A stretch of 63,170 nt of DNA from Bacteroidaceae bacterium (GTDB lineage Bacteria; Bacteroidota; Bacteroidia; Bacteroidales; Bacteroidaceae). The position numbers were made by a program, and so were the translations under genes. Below are positions 43,961 to 52,583 of this stretch, piece by piece (the stretch's first letter is position 1; each line of letters begins with the position of its first letter). Below the pieces are notes generated by a model that was not told the DNA's origin, did no database searches, and worked only from the letters and a program-made list of their open reading frames with translations. The stretch spans positions 1 to 63,170 of the forward strand of contig JAFQBB010000052.1 in assembly GCA_017416805.1 (NCBI GenBank), read 5' to 3'.

Positions 43961-45577
43961 TTACAACTCTATACTTTGTGCTTTAAATCCTATTTCGGCA
44001 TATTCTTTACCGTCAATCTTCAGATTCTTGGCATTGTTTACCTTCAAACGATCACTACCGTCAACGGTCTCGACAAGGACATTCTCAAATGTCACATCCT
44101 CAGCTTGGCTGATGACTACCCCACGTTTGGCTTGAGTGATAATCACATCTTTAACCGACACATTCTTTACAGGCATTTCCGGCAATCCGTTGAAGAACAT
44201 GGCACGACCGTCACATCCTTTGCATTTCACGTTGCTGATGAATATATTACGGAATGCAGGGGTCTTTTCCGTAACAGGAGGTATAGCGGCACGCATACGG
44301 GCTGCAACCTCTTCATCGGTTTCCTCGCCTGCACCCTTTCCTCCATAGAAAAGGTCAAAGAGCAATGGTTCATTGGGAATATCAATCATATTGATGTTTT
44401 CAATCCAGATATTCTCTACGATGCCGCCACGTCCACGTGTGCTCTTGAATCGGAGTCCTACATCAGTACCCATAAATGAACAATCGGCCACATAGATGTT
44501 TTTCACACCTCCAGACATTTCACTTCCAACGACAAATCCACCATGTCCGTGTAGCACCACATTATTCTTCACAATAACATTTTCGCAAGGAATGCCCCGA
44601 CGACGGCCATCCTCATCCTTGCCCGACTTGATACAGATAGCATCGTCTCCAGCATCAAATATACAATTGGTAATCAAAGCATTCTTACAAGACTCCAAAT
44701 CAAGGGCATCACCATTTTGTGAATACCAAGGATTGAACACTTTTACACGATTCAAAGTAATATCCTCACACATGAGCGGGTGCAGACACCACGCAGGAGA
44801 GTTCTTGAATGTGGCGTCTTCGAGCAAAACACGCTTGCATCCCACAAAGCTGAGCAATACAGGACGAAGCCAAGGACGCACTTCATTCCATTCGGCTTCA
44901 GAAGTAAGTCCTTCAGGAGTATTGAATTGTTTGGTAGCTTTAGCTCCCTTCAAAGATCCTTCGGTCGGATACCAGACATTCTTTTCAACAACTCCTCCAC
45001 TGGCCACCAGCTTTTTCCATTGCCCTTCGGTGAGTTTGCCTTTCTTTACAGGGCGCCAGCTATCTCCCGAACCATCAAACACTCCTTTTCCCGTGATGGC
45101 TATATTCTCTACATTCCAGGCAGAAAGCGGTGATTGGCAACGGCGGGTATTCAACCCTTCAAAGGATGTGTCAAGAATGGGATACAACATAAAATCATCG
45201 GAGAAGATGACCAATGCATTTTCTTCGGCATGAAGGTTTACATTACTTTGCAACACAATAGGTCCTGTGTACCAGATTCCGGCAGGAATAACAACCTTAC
45301 CTCCACCCTTCTCACTGACGCTCTTTATGGCATTATTAATGGCTTCGGTATTCAGGGTTATGCCATCACCCTTAGCCCCAAAATCCGTTATACATACTTG
45401 ATTGTCCGGAAACGAAGGGCGTTTGACTTCGTCCATCTCAAATGGAAGATTCTTGTAAACACAACTCTGATCCGCAACCTGATTACACCCTTGTTGTGAA
45501 GAAGTTGACGGACAACAAGCTGACAAGGAAGTAGCAATTGCCATAAGAATGGCTACATTTCTGAATGATTTTTTCAT
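43961..45577 (-). CDS. GH28 polygalacturonase, lipoprotein
   Basis: The 538-residue product has a lipoprotein signal with lipobox LSAC (Cys21). After GAKGDGITLNTEAINNAI the right-handed beta-helix follows. Active-site blocks are NGDALD (288-293), the Asp pair AGDDAICIKSG (309-319), GHGG (344-347) and RFKS (376-379), the NTD/DD/GHG/RxK pattern of GH28. It hydrolyses polygalacturonan or rhamnogalacturonan, on the cell surface or in the periplasm. It is co-directional and nearly contiguous with the adenosyltransferase gene. Confidence 0.94.
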   Translation of the reverse strand: MKKSFRNVAILMAIATSLSACCPSTSSQQGCNQVADQSCVYKNLPFEMDEVKRPSFPDNQVCITDFGAKGDGITLNTEAINNAIKSVSEKGGGKVVIPAGIWYTGPIVLQSNVNLHAEENALVIFSDDFMLYPILDTSFEGLNTRRCQSPLSAWNVENIAITGKGVFDGSGDSWRPVKKGKLTEGQWKKLVASGGVVEKNVWYPTEGSLKGAKATKQFNTPEGLTSEAEWNEVRPWLRPVLLSFVGCKRVLLEDATFKNSPAWCLHPLMCEDITLNRVKVFNPWYSQNGDALDLESCKNALITNCIFDAGDDAICIKSGKDEDGRRRGIPCENVIVKNNVVLHGHGGFVVGSEMSGGVKNIYVADCSFMGTDVGLRFKSTRGRGGIVENIWIENINMIDIPNEPLLFDLFYGGKGAGEETDEEVAARMRAAIPPVTEKTPAFRNIFISNVKCKGCDGRAMFFNGLPEMPVKNVSVKDVIITQAKRGVVISQAEDVTFENVLVETVDGSDRLKVNNAKNLKIDGKEYAEIGFKAQSIEL

Positions 45578-45614
45578 AGGTAAATAGTTTGTTAATAACA
45601 GTTTTTTATGTTCT

Positions 45615-46301
45615 CTAAAAGTTTACTATGTAGTGTTGCTTGTTCATGGTATGATTGAAAAATATCAACCCCACTTCATACAGGTCAAAAGTGATTCCCG
45701 TCCGTTTATCGGCAACCAGTTCTTCCCACCATGCCTGTTTGACAGCATCCGCATGAATTCCGTTTATAACAACGAGTGTTTTTTCTGTCAGGTAAGGAAA
45801 ACATTTTTCATAAACCTGCCGGTATTTGTCCGTGTGTGCAATATGCAACAGGTCAATACGTGGCATCACCTCCAATTCGCATTGCAATGCCTTCATCAAT
45901 TCTCCCCCTATCACTTTCCCGTTCTTGCAAAGGTTCATCTTCAAAGCATCATCTCCACTAATAGAGACATCATATAATGACACGCATTTGGAATCAGCCT
46001 TTCCGGCCGTCAAATAACAAAATTCTACCCCTGCACCAGTGCCAGCCTCCAATACATACTCGGGTTGGAAATGATTCACCAGCTTGAACAACAGTTTGTC
46101 AACCCGTTCAGCACAATACGGTTCTCCCTTCGGAGCTTTCTTGCGCAAGATTTTCAGTTCGCTATAAGCATAATAGGGCAATTTTTCATAGATGACCTCC
46201 GTTATCAATTTGAACGCAAAAGGTGAATGCACCCCGTAACCCTTACGGTATCGGAAACGCCGACACCAAATGTATGCTCGCTTCAAGAAACTCATACGCA
46301 T
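45615..46301 (-). CDS. SAM-dependent methyltransferase-like protein
   Basis: The 228-residue product begins MRMSFLKRAYIWCRRFRYRK, and a Met two codons later is also possible; the frame upstream covers a -7 box. YVLEAGTGAGVEFCYLTAG (about 79-97) is the class I methyltransferase SAM loop. Otherwise the protein resembles the short Bacteroides methyltransferase-like family with KGYGVHSPFAFKLITEVIYE at the N-terminus. Substrate unknown. It precedes the GH28 gene by 37 bp. Confidence 0.82.
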   Translation of the reverse strand: MRMSFLKRAYIWCRRFRYRKGYGVHSPFAFKLITEVIYEKLPYYAYSELKILRKKAPKGEPYCAERVDKLLFKLVNHFQPEYVLEAGTGAGVEFCYLTAGKADSKCVSLYDVSISGDDALKMNLCKNGKVIGGELMKALQCELEVMPRIDLLHIAHTDKYRQVYEKCFPYLTEKTLVVINGIHADAVKQAWWEELVADKRTGITFDLYEVGLIFFNHTMNKQHYIVNF

Positions 46302-46315
46302 GAAATTTAGAAGTG

Positions 46316-46323
46316 CAAATATA
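46316..46323 (-). promoter_or_regulatory. -7 element for the methyltransferase-GH28-adenosyltransferase unit
   Basis: TATATTTG followed by C on the minus strand, 14 bp before the start codon. Confidence 0.5.
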
Positions 46324-46454
46324 CATGAAAAGGTTGACAAATAATCCATATTCCTATATAATTTTTACATTTCAGACCTGACCCTACAGAAAAGTTTAAC
46401 AATACCATATAGAATATAAAACAAAAAATCCTTTTTTGGAACAAATCAAAGCTG

Positions 46455-46462
46455 TATCTTTG
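46455..46462 (+). promoter_or_regulatory. -7 element of the SDR gene
   Basis: TATCTTTG followed by C, 36 bp before the start codon; TTTG at 46435-46438 is a possible -33 box with a short 16-bp spacer. Confidence 0.5.
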
Positions 46463-46498
46463 CAGACAAAGAAAACCATTATTAATACAACAAGAATT

Positions 46499-47311
46499 AT
46501 GAACGAACTATTCAGCGTAAAAGACCAAGTGGTTGTTATCACTGGTGGAACAGGAGTTTTAGGCCGTTGCATTGCCAAGTATCTGGCAAAAGAAGGTGCC
46601 AAGGTCGTAGTCATGGGCCGTAAAGCCGATATTGGCAATGAAATTGTAAACGATATCAAAGCACAAGGAGGAGAAGCCATGTTCCTCGTTACTGACGTAA
46701 TGAATGTAGCCAAAGTAGAAGAAAACCTGCAAGACATCCTTAATGCATACGGTCGGGTAGATGCCCTACTGAATGCCGCTGGCGGAAATATGCCCGGTGC
46801 CACCATTGCCCCTACCGGCAACTTCTTTGATTTGGACCCCGAGCAATTCAAGCGCGTTTTGGAATTGAACCTTACAGGTACTGTCATTCCTACTCAGGTA
46901 TTCCTTAAAGCTATGGTAAAACAGGGCAAAGGCTCTATCGTGAATTTCTCCTCCATGGCAGCCTTCCGTCCCATGACCCGCGTATGCGGATATGCTGCCG
47001 CAAAAGCCGGAATCTCGAACTTTACCGCCTTCATGGCCAATGAAGTTGCCACCAAGTTTACTGAGAAAATCCGCGTGAATGCCATTGCACCAGGTTTCTT
47101 TCTGACCGAGCAGAACCTTCTGCTCCTGACTGATGGAAAGGGCAACCTCACCGAACGCGGACAAGACGTAATCCGCCAAACTCCTTTCAAACGATTCGGC
47201 GAGCCCGAAGAATTGTGCGGAACAATCCAATACCTCATCAGTGATGCCTCCAAATTCGTGACAGGTACTGTAGCTGTTGTTGACGGTGGTTTCAACGTCT
47301 TTGCAATGTAA
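46499..47311 (+). CDS. SDR oxidoreductase, probable fructuronate reductase (D-mannonate oxidoreductase)
   Basis: The 270-residue NAD(P)-dependent product begins MNELFSVKDQVVVITGGTGV. The Rossmann loop is TGGTGVLGRCIAKYL. ALLNAAGGNMPGATIAP is a block shared with YjmF/UxuB-type short-chain mannonate oxidoreductases, and the catalytic YAAAK is in GYAAAKAG. It would act in galacturonate or glucuronate breakdown. That fits the divergent polygalacturonase gene, but mannonate dehydratase (uxuA) is not adjacent. Confidence 0.85.
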   Translation: MNELFSVKDQVVVITGGTGVLGRCIAKYLAKEGAKVVVMGRKADIGNEIVNDIKAQGGEAMFLVTDVMNVAKVEENLQDILNAYGRVDALLNAAGGNMPGATIAPTGNFFDLDPEQFKRVLELNLTGTVIPTQVFLKAMVKQGKGSIVNFSSMAAFRPMTRVCGYAAAKAGISNFTAFMANEVATKFTEKIRVNAIAPGFFLTEQNLLLLTDGKGNLTERGQDVIRQTPFKRFGEPEELCGTIQYLISDASKFVTGTVAVVDGGFNVFAM

Positions 47312-47314
47312 ATA

Positions 47315-47395
47315 AAGATTAGCCCAATACTAAAAAATGGCACTTAAAGCATGACAGAAGCATACTGTTATTGCATTAAAGTACAGGACGAGTAG
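47315..47395. repeat. Left conserved module of the paired repeat, copy 2
   Basis: It aligns with 8671-8752. Within it an ATG frame (47351-47395) reads MTEAYCYCIKVQDE and stops. It begins four bases after the stop codon of the SDR gene. Confidence 0.7.
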
Positions 47396-47424
47396 GGGGG
47401 GGGCAAAATGCCTTCTTTTCATTC

Positions 47425-47503
47425 TTTAGACGCGGATAACGCGGATAAATTATAACCTATCGGGTATAATAATCAAGAGAAATCCGCGTCATCTGCGTCT
47501 AAA
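47425..47503. repeat. Hairpin cargo between the repeat modules at 47 kb
   Basis: Arms 47425-47446 and 47482-47503 pair at 20 of 22 positions (word GACGCGGAT). It occupies the place that array A holds in the copy at 8.7 kb. Confidence 0.75.
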
Positions 47504-47533
47504 AAGTCAGTTATGACACCCTCTTAAAAGCCG

Positions 47534-47575
47534 ATACTTTTATCGTTATAAGGTATATATTTTATGTTATAAAGG
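47534..47575. repeat. Right conserved module of the paired repeat, copy 2
   Basis: It is identical to 8876-8917 except for one base in 42. Confidence 0.85.
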
Positions 47576-47698
47576 TCATTAGACAGACAGACAGGAGTGT
47601 CAAGCCGAACAGCAGGGAATAGGAGAAAACGTAAACATCTCCAGTATGGCAAGAAGAAAGGTGTAAACCTTTTTAGCTAATGAAGCAAAAAAACGTCT

Positions 47699-47718
47699 AC
47701 TGAAATCAGAAAAAGACA
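47699..47718. repeat. Conserved core next to array G
   Basis: It matches the 37252-37271 core at 19 of 20 positions. On the left, AGCTAATGAAGCAAAAAAACG matches the complement of 62370-62393 with few changes. The frame reads FLANEAKKRLLKSEKDTLNL, which resembles a decayed coding end. Confidence 0.75.
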
Positions 47719-47771
47719 CTTTAAACCTTAAACTTTGAACCTTGAACGAAAATGTCAGGCACACTCAAAAA

Positions 47772-47830
47772 AAATGCGCCTTGCATTTTCCAAAATGCGG
47801 CTCGCATTTGAGAAAAAGCAAGGCGCATTT
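47772..47830. repeat. Array G: three AAATGC...GCATTT palindromes
   Basis: Unit centres are about 47780, 47801 and 47822, i.e. 21 bp apart. Unit 3 is the complement of unit 1 with one base missing. It ends 15 bp before the end of the leftward gene. The whole gap 47312-47845 is thus built of repeat modules. Confidence 0.8.
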
Positions 47831-47845
47831 TTATACTTTCTCGTT

Positions 47846-48211
47846 TCATGCCCGACGGGTCTTATAGGAAAGGATATGCCAACTGATGCCGATGGCAAGC
47901 AGGAAGAGGAGGATGCGTAGCCAAAGCGGATCGACTACAAAGAAGATGCAATAGAGCAAAGTGACCCATACCATGGTGACTGACACGACCTTGACACGGA
48001 GAGGAATGGCCTTGTCTTCACGGAAGCTATGGATATAGGGGCCTAACGTGGGATGGGACATGAGCCAACTATAAAGGCGGTCCGACCCATGAAAATAACA
48101 GGTGGCAGAAAGCAACAGGAAGGGAGTGGTGGGAAGCAAAGGAAGGGCTATACCCAACAGACCTAACACCAAGGATAGAGTACCTAAAACAATCAGAAAG
48201 TTCTTTTTCAT
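47846..48211 (-). CDS. YbaN-like (DUF454) inner-membrane protein
   Basis: The 121-residue product starts MKKNFLIVLGTLSLVLGLLG and contains LPLLPTTPFLLLSATCYFHG, the YbaN/DUF454 signature, followed by HPTLGPYIHSFREDKAIPL and two more membrane segments. The function is unknown. The frame is open 32 codons further upstream without family similarity. It lies 100 bp after the CotH gene. Confidence 0.9.
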   Translation of the reverse strand: MKKNFLIVLGTLSLVLGLLGIALPLLPTTPFLLLSATCYFHGSDRLYSWLMSHPTLGPYIHSFREDKAIPLRVKVVSVTMVWVTLLYCIFFVVDPLWLRILLFLLAIGISWHILSYKTRRA

Positions 48212-48311
48212 CAATCTTATTTTCACAAACCTATTTTCACGATGCTCCCCAGATGGCAAACCCGCCAAATCGCCCATCCGCTCACACCGCAGGCCGGTAA
48301 TCTGCAACCTG

Positions 48312-49535
48312 CTATTCCAAGCTATTTACCAGACTGTCGAGCTTGACAATACGGGTGCGATAGGTGGTCTTCAACGTTTCAAAAGCCGAAGGATAGGTGG
48401 TGCAAGTGTCGAAACGGGCCGGTTCAAGACTGTTCCACTTCTGCTGGTCGGCTATGGCAGAAGGACGAATCAGATTGTCCAGACTGTCCATATAGGCTGT
48501 CAGCCCTTCAAAACGGGGTTTGAGCAGTTGCCAACGGCTCTTCACATGGGCCACGAAAGAGGAATCCTGCAACAAGCGGCCGTACCACAAAAAGCGAGCA
48601 TTGTAGAGTGAATCGGCAGTAAGCAGACGAACACCGGGCATACCGGCCTTACGCAAAGGGCGAAGGTCGTTGCCCTGATCGACACCTACAGGGATGAAGG
48701 CCAAATCGAAATCCCATACCGGCCCAGCAGCCATACGCCCATCTGGAAGGATGTGCATATAACAACTGCGCGGTCCATTAAGTTCTCCGTTCTGACAGAG
48801 TTCTTCCACCAAATAGTAATCAGCGAATGTATCAAAGTCAATATGCCCGATCGGGGCAGTCTCAATCCGATTGACCAACTCCTGAACCGCCTCAAATAAT
48901 GGAGGGGAGAGTTTCTTAGGACTCCGAACAGATACAGGCAGACCACCATGTGTGCGAAATATATATTCATCTTCACCGAGCGCGTATGTATCAAACTCCA
49001 ATAGGACAGTCTCCTCACTTACCATATCCAACACACGTTCGGACATATAATAAAGTCCCTGCTCCTCATCACCCACCTCCAAACGGACAAAACATCCTTG
49101 GGGAGTTGTCGGTGCCAATGACGTCTTACGAGCAATCTCTTGCCCTAAGGCATTGCGCATCAAGGAGTGGTCAAAGAATCCAGCCAGCAACACCCAACGC
49201 TCACGAGCCGGCAGTCCAAAGAAGGATTCCGGCTTATCCAATTTGATGTTATAAGGTTTCTTGGGCTTGTCTGAGGTAGAATGCCCACGCCCTTCCAACT
49301 CGGCATAAGTCGAATTATAAACACTCCAACCCGTAGCTCCGTAAATACGCACATTGCAATCCTCTGTCCATACATCACGAAGCACCGGTCCGGCATCGTC
49401 AGGGATAGTAATCTTCACCAAAGGCAACGAAGAGAAAGTGACCGTCTGCTCACTCACATGCCTCCAACCGAAGAAAGCCAACAAGCCCAATAATGCAAGG
49501 GCAAAGAGGATATAGATGGTGCGAGTCTTTTTCAT
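48312..49535 (-). CDS. CotH-domain protein, membrane-anchored or secreted
   Basis: The 407-residue product has an N-terminal signal anchor (about residues 7-24) and a CotH kinase-like domain: RGHSTSDKPKKPYNIKLDK (a RGN/S-T-KK-Y block, about 82-100), WVLLAGFFDHSLMRNALGQEIA (about 113-134), LYYMSERV and the metal block GPVWDFDLAF (about 263-272). CotH proteins are atypical protein kinases or structural surface proteins. It follows the rhamnosidase gene in the same direction after a 66-bp gap. Confidence 0.9.
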   Translation of the reverse strand: MKKTRTIYILFALALLGLLAFFGWRHVSEQTVTFSSLPLVKITIPDDAGPVLRDVWTEDCNVRIYGATGWSVYNSTYAELEGRGHSTSDKPKKPYNIKLDKPESFFGLPARERWVLLAGFFDHSLMRNALGQEIARKTSLAPTTPQGCFVRLEVGDEEQGLYYMSERVLDMVSEETVLLEFDTYALGEDEYIFRTHGGLPVSVRSPKKLSPPLFEAVQELVNRIETAPIGHIDFDTFADYYLVEELCQNGELNGPRSCYMHILPDGRMAAGPVWDFDLAFIPVGVDQGNDLRPLRKAGMPGVRLLTADSLYNARFLWYGRLLQDSSFVAHVKSRWQLLKPRFEGLTAYMDSLDNLIRPSAIADQQKWNSLEPARFDTCTTYPSAFETLKTTYRTRIVKLDSLVNSLE

Positions 49536-49548
49536 ACTTCTTTTTTAG

Positions 49549-49582
49549 CCCACGGATGACACGAATCCGTATCTTCCGTGGG
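49549..49582. repeat. Hairpin between the GH106 and CotH genes
   Basis: CCCACGGA (49549-49556) pairs with TCCGTGGG (49575-49582). It has no T run on the minus strand, so it is more likely a processing or attenuation structure than a full terminator. Confidence 0.5.
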
Positions 49583-49601
49583 GTATTATTCAGTTATACT
49601 C

Positions 49602-52376
49602 TTATTTCATTGGAACCAGCTTCACAGGGCCAAGCAATCCGCTGGGCATAGTGTGCCACTGGCCGTAGCCGCCCTTCTTGTAGTTGATACCCACCACATT
49701 GATATCCTTGAACTTGCGCCACTTGATACCCTGACGGTCATACTCGGCAATGCGGTTGGCCGGCAGATTGGTCACCTCCACCTCCAGCACATTCTTGCCG
49801 GGTTTCAGATACTGGCCTACCAAGGTGCGGAACGGCACGGCAAACAGGGTTGCCACCTCCTGTCCGTTGATGCGGATGCGGGCACTCTCGCGCACATCGC
49901 CAAGGTCGAGTTGCCACTCGGCAGCAGGCATAGCCGGCAGGTCGAACTCTACACGATAGAGACCGGCACCCATGTTTACTGTCGCATTCGGGATGTCCTG
50001 CTCTGTCCATGAGCCGAGCGTTCCGATAGCGTAGGTTCCGCTGATGGCCGGTTCGCTCTCAGGGAAACTGAGTGTCCAACCGCCATCGATGCTCAGGCTG
50101 ACAGGTTGCGGTGCGTAGTAAGCCCATGCATCGGCCTCCACCTCCTTGTCGGCAAAGACTTTCAGGATGACACTCTCACCCGACGCCAGCTGCAGGCGCA
50201 CACTCTTGCCATTCACTTCGGCCTTGCCCACTTTGCCGGTCATAGGGTCAAAGATAAGGGCACTCTTCACTGGTACGGCCAGATCTATCCAGCCATCCAC
50301 GCCCTTGGGCTGGAGTGAGGAGATGAAGTAGTGATGTCCCTCGGCATTGGTACGACGGATGTACTGGAGACCATACTGTGATTTCATCATTTCGTTGGCA
50401 ACTCCCGTAGCGGCAAGGGTCTGTGCATAGTCGTTACCGGTGATAATCTGACCTTTCTTCAGGGCCTGCTTCTCTACCTTGCCGAAGTCGGCTTTGGGCA
50501 GACGGGCCAACAGTTTGTCGAACTGTGCCGTACGCTTGGCCAGGTTGCTGTATCCGGGCACGCTATCGGGATAGTTGCCTACGAAAACAATCTCGGCACC
50601 CTGTTCGGCCAACGTGATAAGTTTCTGCAGGATGTCGGCCGGCATACGCTTCACAGCAGGGATGATGATGGCCTTGTATCTGGTGCCGCCCACGGTCTTC
50701 AGCATACCACCCTCACAACGGGTTGAGCGGATGTAGTTATCGCTGATGTAATCCACATCGTAACCGGCAGACATGATGCTGTTCACCGTTTCGATGAACT
50801 TGGGTGCACGCTTGTGCATACCATGGATGTCGAAAGAGAGCATACGTCCGGGTTGTTCGTTCCACATGTCATAGACAGGCAGATAGACGAGGAAATCATT
50901 ATCGGGCTGTCCCATCTGCAGGAACGACTGGCAACGGCTGATATAGTCGAAGAAGGCTCCGGCATCGCGCCAGATGCTGTTGGTGGGAGTCATATCCACC
51001 GAGGCATAGAATTTCCATCCCGGCCAGGCTTCGCCCTTCGGTGTGTAGGTGGCTCCATGGAAGAAGGTGTGGTTCACTCCGGAGAGGAACATCAGGTCGA
51101 TATCAGGCTTGCACTGCGAGAGTGAGGTGCGGAAGTGGTCGGTAAGCCAAGTGAAGGTCTCGGAAGAGACGAGCGGCTTGCCGGTAAGGTGGGCACCCGA
51201 AGAGGCATATTTGAGCATGGACATATCGGAATCGTTCTTGCGGGTGAGGGTGTCCTGACGGAGTCCCTTGATGCCGAAGTTGGAGAGTCCGAAACCTTCG
51301 CACTCGGGCACATCTACAGTAGCATAGAGGTCGATAAGGTTACCGGGCGAACCGTGTGCCTGATTACGGGTCTGACTGCCATGCTTGTGCGCCCACTCGG
51401 TCCACTGGCGGGTGAAGTTCTCGTAGAGCAGTTCGCCCATTGTCTCGCGGTAGTCGCTGACAATGCGGGCCGTAGCATCGGTGCGGGCTGCACCCTTGGC
51501 TTCGTCGAGGAACTCAGGGAAGTGGTCTTCCAGACGATACCCCCGGCGCTTGGCAAACTCCTTGAGCAGCGTAGGAGTCCAATCGGCACCATACACCTCA
51601 TAAGAGTCGTTGAAGAAGTTGTTGGGTATCTGCTTCAGGCCATTCTCCTTGAAAGCCTTGTCGAACTTGGCCAAATAACGTTTCACGGCGCCCTTGTCGA
51701 GATGGTCCATCACATATCCCTCTCCACCGGGAGCGGCACGCTTCACCTTCTGCAGAGTCTTGCCGGTGAACTGGGCTATGAGGGTCCACTCGCCACCAGC
51801 CGGAGCCGTCCAAGCAAGTTTGCCGTCAGCCGCCACCTTCTTGGTCAGGTTCACCGTCTTGCCATTGGGGCCATAGGCCATGAGGCAGCCCAAGCGGGCC
51901 ACATCCTTCTGCTTGCGGTCTTTCATCACCACAGGCTCGTCCAACGCCTGACCACCCGGCAAGGTATAGGTCTGGAACAAGGCACGTGTGGCGGCATCCT
52001 CGATGCTCACCTCGGGGCCACCGAAAGGCCATCCTGTACCGTTGTTCATATCGATGTTCATACCCAACCGCTCTGCTTCACTCATCGTATGGTTCAGCAT
52101 TTCCATCCACTTCGGAGTCAGGTAGTCGATGTCATTAGCCTCGTTGCCAATCACTCCATAGATGGGGGTAATCTCCACAGTGCCCATACCCTTCTCTGCA
52201 TAAGCTTCAAGGTTGTGGGTCAATCCTTCTTTATCTACGGCACTGCCCAACCACCACCAACGGGCTGCAGGGCGCGCTTCAGTTTCCACAACAGGCCACT
52301 CTGTGGGAGCCTGTGCCTGACCCATTGCGGCAACAGCCAACAACAGACCACTCATAAACAGGTTGTTTTTCTTCAT
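49602..52376 (-). CDS. Alpha-L-rhamnosidase-like glycoside hydrolase (GH106)
   Basis: The 924-residue secreted product starts MKKNNLFMSGLLLAVAAMGQ; upstream Met codons overlap the promoter. The catalytic part begins with RPAARWWWLGSAVDKEGL and includes GMGTVEITPIYGV, MNIDMNNGTGWPFGGPEV and MFLSGVNHTFFHGATYTP. The C-terminus (about 770-900) is a GH2-like sugar-binding beta-sandwich (LDLGDVRESARIRINGQEVA). This layout matches GH106 enzymes that remove L-rhamnose from rhamnogalacturonan. It is divergent from the regulator gene and should be its target. Confidence 0.88.
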   Translation of the reverse strand: MKKNNLFMSGLLLAVAAMGQAQAPTEWPVVETEARPAARWWWLGSAVDKEGLTHNLEAYAEKGMGTVEITPIYGVIGNEANDIDYLTPKWMEMLNHTMSEAERLGMNIDMNNGTGWPFGGPEVSIEDAATRALFQTYTLPGGQALDEPVVMKDRKQKDVARLGCLMAYGPNGKTVNLTKKVAADGKLAWTAPAGGEWTLIAQFTGKTLQKVKRAAPGGEGYVMDHLDKGAVKRYLAKFDKAFKENGLKQIPNNFFNDSYEVYGADWTPTLLKEFAKRRGYRLEDHFPEFLDEAKGAARTDATARIVSDYRETMGELLYENFTRQWTEWAHKHGSQTRNQAHGSPGNLIDLYATVDVPECEGFGLSNFGIKGLRQDTLTRKNDSDMSMLKYASSGAHLTGKPLVSSETFTWLTDHFRTSLSQCKPDIDLMFLSGVNHTFFHGATYTPKGEAWPGWKFYASVDMTPTNSIWRDAGAFFDYISRCQSFLQMGQPDNDFLVYLPVYDMWNEQPGRMLSFDIHGMHKRAPKFIETVNSIMSAGYDVDYISDNYIRSTRCEGGMLKTVGGTRYKAIIIPAVKRMPADILQKLITLAEQGAEIVFVGNYPDSVPGYSNLAKRTAQFDKLLARLPKADFGKVEKQALKKGQIITGNDYAQTLAATGVANEMMKSQYGLQYIRRTNAEGHHYFISSLQPKGVDGWIDLAVPVKSALIFDPMTGKVGKAEVNGKSVRLQLASGESVILKVFADKEVEADAWAYYAPQPVSLSIDGGWTLSFPESEPAISGTYAIGTLGSWTEQDIPNATVNMGAGLYRVEFDLPAMPAAEWQLDLGDVRESARIRINGQEVATLFAVPFRTLVGQYLKPGKNVLEVEVTNLPANRIAEYDRQGIKWRKFKDINVVGINYKKGGYGQWHTMPSGLLGPVKLVPMK

Positions 52377-52417
52377 AATCGAATATCTTATTTGTCTATT
52401 ATTCATGGTAACGCGCA

Positions 52418-52425
52418 CAAAGATA
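52418..52425 (-). promoter_or_regulatory. -7 element of the rhamnosidase gene
   Basis: TATCTTTG on the minus strand, 41 bp before the start codon. A -33 box is not clear, which would fit a promoter that needs an activator. Confidence 0.5.
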
Positions 52426-52477
52426 CACGATTTTATGTGATTAGAAGGATAAAAGGAAAAGAAATTTGCAGGAAAAG

Positions 52478-52509
52478 TTTGGCAGGTAGTAGAAATGGCA
52501 GTACTTTTG
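52478..52509 (+). promoter_or_regulatory. Promoter of the propeller-AraC regulator gene
   Basis: TTTG (52478-52481), 20 bp, TACTTTTG (52502-52509), 74 bp before the start codon at 52584. Confidence 0.75.
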
Positions 52510-52583
52510 CCCTTCGTATAAAGTGAAAGAATGAAAAATTGAATTCAGCATCTTATCTCCAAATTATATCGCGTACACCAGTC

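Noticed and set aside
51135-52526. Long plus-strand frame (463 codons) opposite the GH106 gene
   Set aside because: Antisense shadow in a codon-biased gene. It also crosses the divergent promoters.
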